Assembly: GCF_013033515.1 (NCBI RefSeq) | Contig: NZ_WQEG01000006.1 | Span: 62,001-126,000 of the forward strand | Length of the DNA: 64,000 nt | Direction of reading: 5' to 3' | Source: Ruegeria sp. HKCCA6707 | GTDB lineage: Bacteria; Pseudomonadota; Alphaproteobacteria; Rhodobacterales; Rhodobacteraceae | Shown here: piece by piece, positions 63,434-64,000 of the stretch | How positions within the stretch are numbered: position 1 is the stretch's first letter | Layout of the letters: each line of letters begins with the position of its first letter | Position numbers and translations under genes: made by a program | Notes under the pieces: generated by a model | What the model saw: only the letters and a program-made list of their open reading frames with translations | Told to the model about the DNA's origin: nothing | The model's database searches: none

Positions 63434-64000
63434 ATGCTTGATGCAAGCCCGACCAAGACCGTCACCTTCAACCTGAACGGCGATGACGTCACCGTGCCCG
63501 AGGGCACCACGATCTGGGAAGCGGCCAATGGTCGTGGACTGGTCATCCCGCATCTGTGCCACAAACCGGCACCCGGCTACAAACCCGACGGCAATTGCCG
63601 CGCCTGTATGGTTGAGGTCGAGGGCGAGCGCACTTTGGTTGCCTCATGTATCCGGCCCGCTGTTGAGGGTATGGTGGTCAAGACCGACACCGACCGGGCC
63701 GAGAAATCGCGCGCGATGGTGATGGAGTTGCTGGTCGCCGATCAGCCGGATCAACCTCACGACGCCTCCAGCCATTTCTGGGATATGGCCAAGCTGAACG
63801 GTGTCTCGGACAGCCGTTTCCCGGCGAAAGAGCCCGAGAAAATCCCGCTGCTGGATGACAGCCATGTGGCGATGCGGGTCAATCTGGATGCCTGCATCAA
63901 CTGCAACCTCTGCGTCCGTGCCTGCCGCGACGTGCAGGTCAATGACGTGATTGGCATGGCCGGGCGCGGTCATATGGCACAGGTGGTGTTCGATCAGAAC
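63434..64000 (+). CDS. fdsA: NAD-dependent formate dehydrogenase alpha subunit (partial)
   Basis: Catalytic molybdenum subunit; only the first 189 residues are in the window. They show the N-terminal electron-transfer module shared with NuoG: [2Fe-2S] cysteines in H-L-C-H-K-P, G-N-C-R-A-C and A-S-C-I-R, the His-ligated cluster region (Q-P-H-D-A-S-S-H), and the start of the two [4Fe-4S] clusters, C-I-N-C-N-L-C-V-R-A-C-R-D. The molybdenum domain would follow past base 64000. The ATG is 12 bases after the fused fdsGB stop. Confidence 0.93.
   Translation, partial: MLDASPTKTVTFNLNGDDVTVPEGTTIWEAANGRGLVIPHLCHKPAPGYKPDGNCRACMVEVEGERTLVASCIRPAVEGMVVKTDTDRAEKSRAMVMELLVADQPDQPHDASSHFWDMAKLNGVSDSRFPAKEPEKIPLLDDSHVAMRVNLDACINCNLCVRACRDVQVNDVIGMAGRGHMAQVVFDQN

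Noticed and set aside
1-64000. tRNA genes, rRNA, CRISPR arrays, prophage or insertion sequences
   Set aside because: Reading the gaps showed no T-loop/anticodon patterns, regular spacer repeats, integrase or transposase frames. A tRNAscan or CRISPR finder run would be decisive; none was possible here.

Overview
The window looks like chromosome of an alphaproteobacterium of the order Rhodobacterales, roseobacter group. The signs are: a SAM/SAH riboswitch in front of metK, a class known essentially from Rhodobacterales; the gene orders fabA-fabB-fabI next to divergent irr, phoH-ybeY-corC-lnt, and ihfB-lapA-trpF-trpB; GC-rich coding DNA; and degraded intergenic hairpin elements. It holds about 62 protein genes, two of them cut by the window edges. 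I saw no rRNA, tRNA, CRISPR array, insertion sequence or phage gene. No gene-free gap exceeds about 275 bases.

Left part (1-16 kb) is catabolic. A family 5 (peptide-type) ABC importer operon runs leftwards out of the window. It is followed by a small methyltransferase and a GST. Next is a tightly overlapping rightward operon: a dimethylglycine-dehydrogenase-like FAD/GcvT protein, a non-pyrrolysine MttB-family methyltransferase, a TetR regulator and a second FAD amine oxidoreductase. This is probably a methylated-amine or betaine demethylation pathway. A fused indolepyruvate ferredoxin oxidoreductase with a divergent Lrp/AsnC regulator follows.

At 16-20 kb lies the oddest gene. It encodes an ABC-exporter-like protein whose nucleotide-binding domain has lost its Walker A, signature and H-loop residues, carries an insertion of roughly 300 residues, and ends in a cyclic-nucleotide-binding domain. 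Its reading frame has no normal start codon at the expected N-terminus. Beside it is an ArsR repressor with the Cys41/Cys107 pair of SqrR/BigR persulfide sensors.

From 20 to 28 kb, eight metabolic genes all run leftwards: an enolase-superfamily protein, alcohol dehydrogenase, MFS exporter, three alpha/beta hydrolases, a PLP dehydratase and a HAD dehalogenase. This looks like an uncharacterised catabolic locus.

From 28 to 59 kb the content is mostly core: an FKBP isomerase, fabI/fabB/fabA with irr, miaB, phoH-ybeY-corC-lnt, metK, trmB, aroA-cmk, rpsA, ihfB-lapA-trpF-trpB, pth, rplY, trpA and ychF. Envelope and unknown genes are interspersed. The right end (60-64 kb) has a LysR regulator followed by an NAD-dependent formate dehydrogenase locus, in which the gamma and beta subunits are fused and the alpha subunit runs off the window.

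Functions are read from motifs and remembered family features only; no database search was run.
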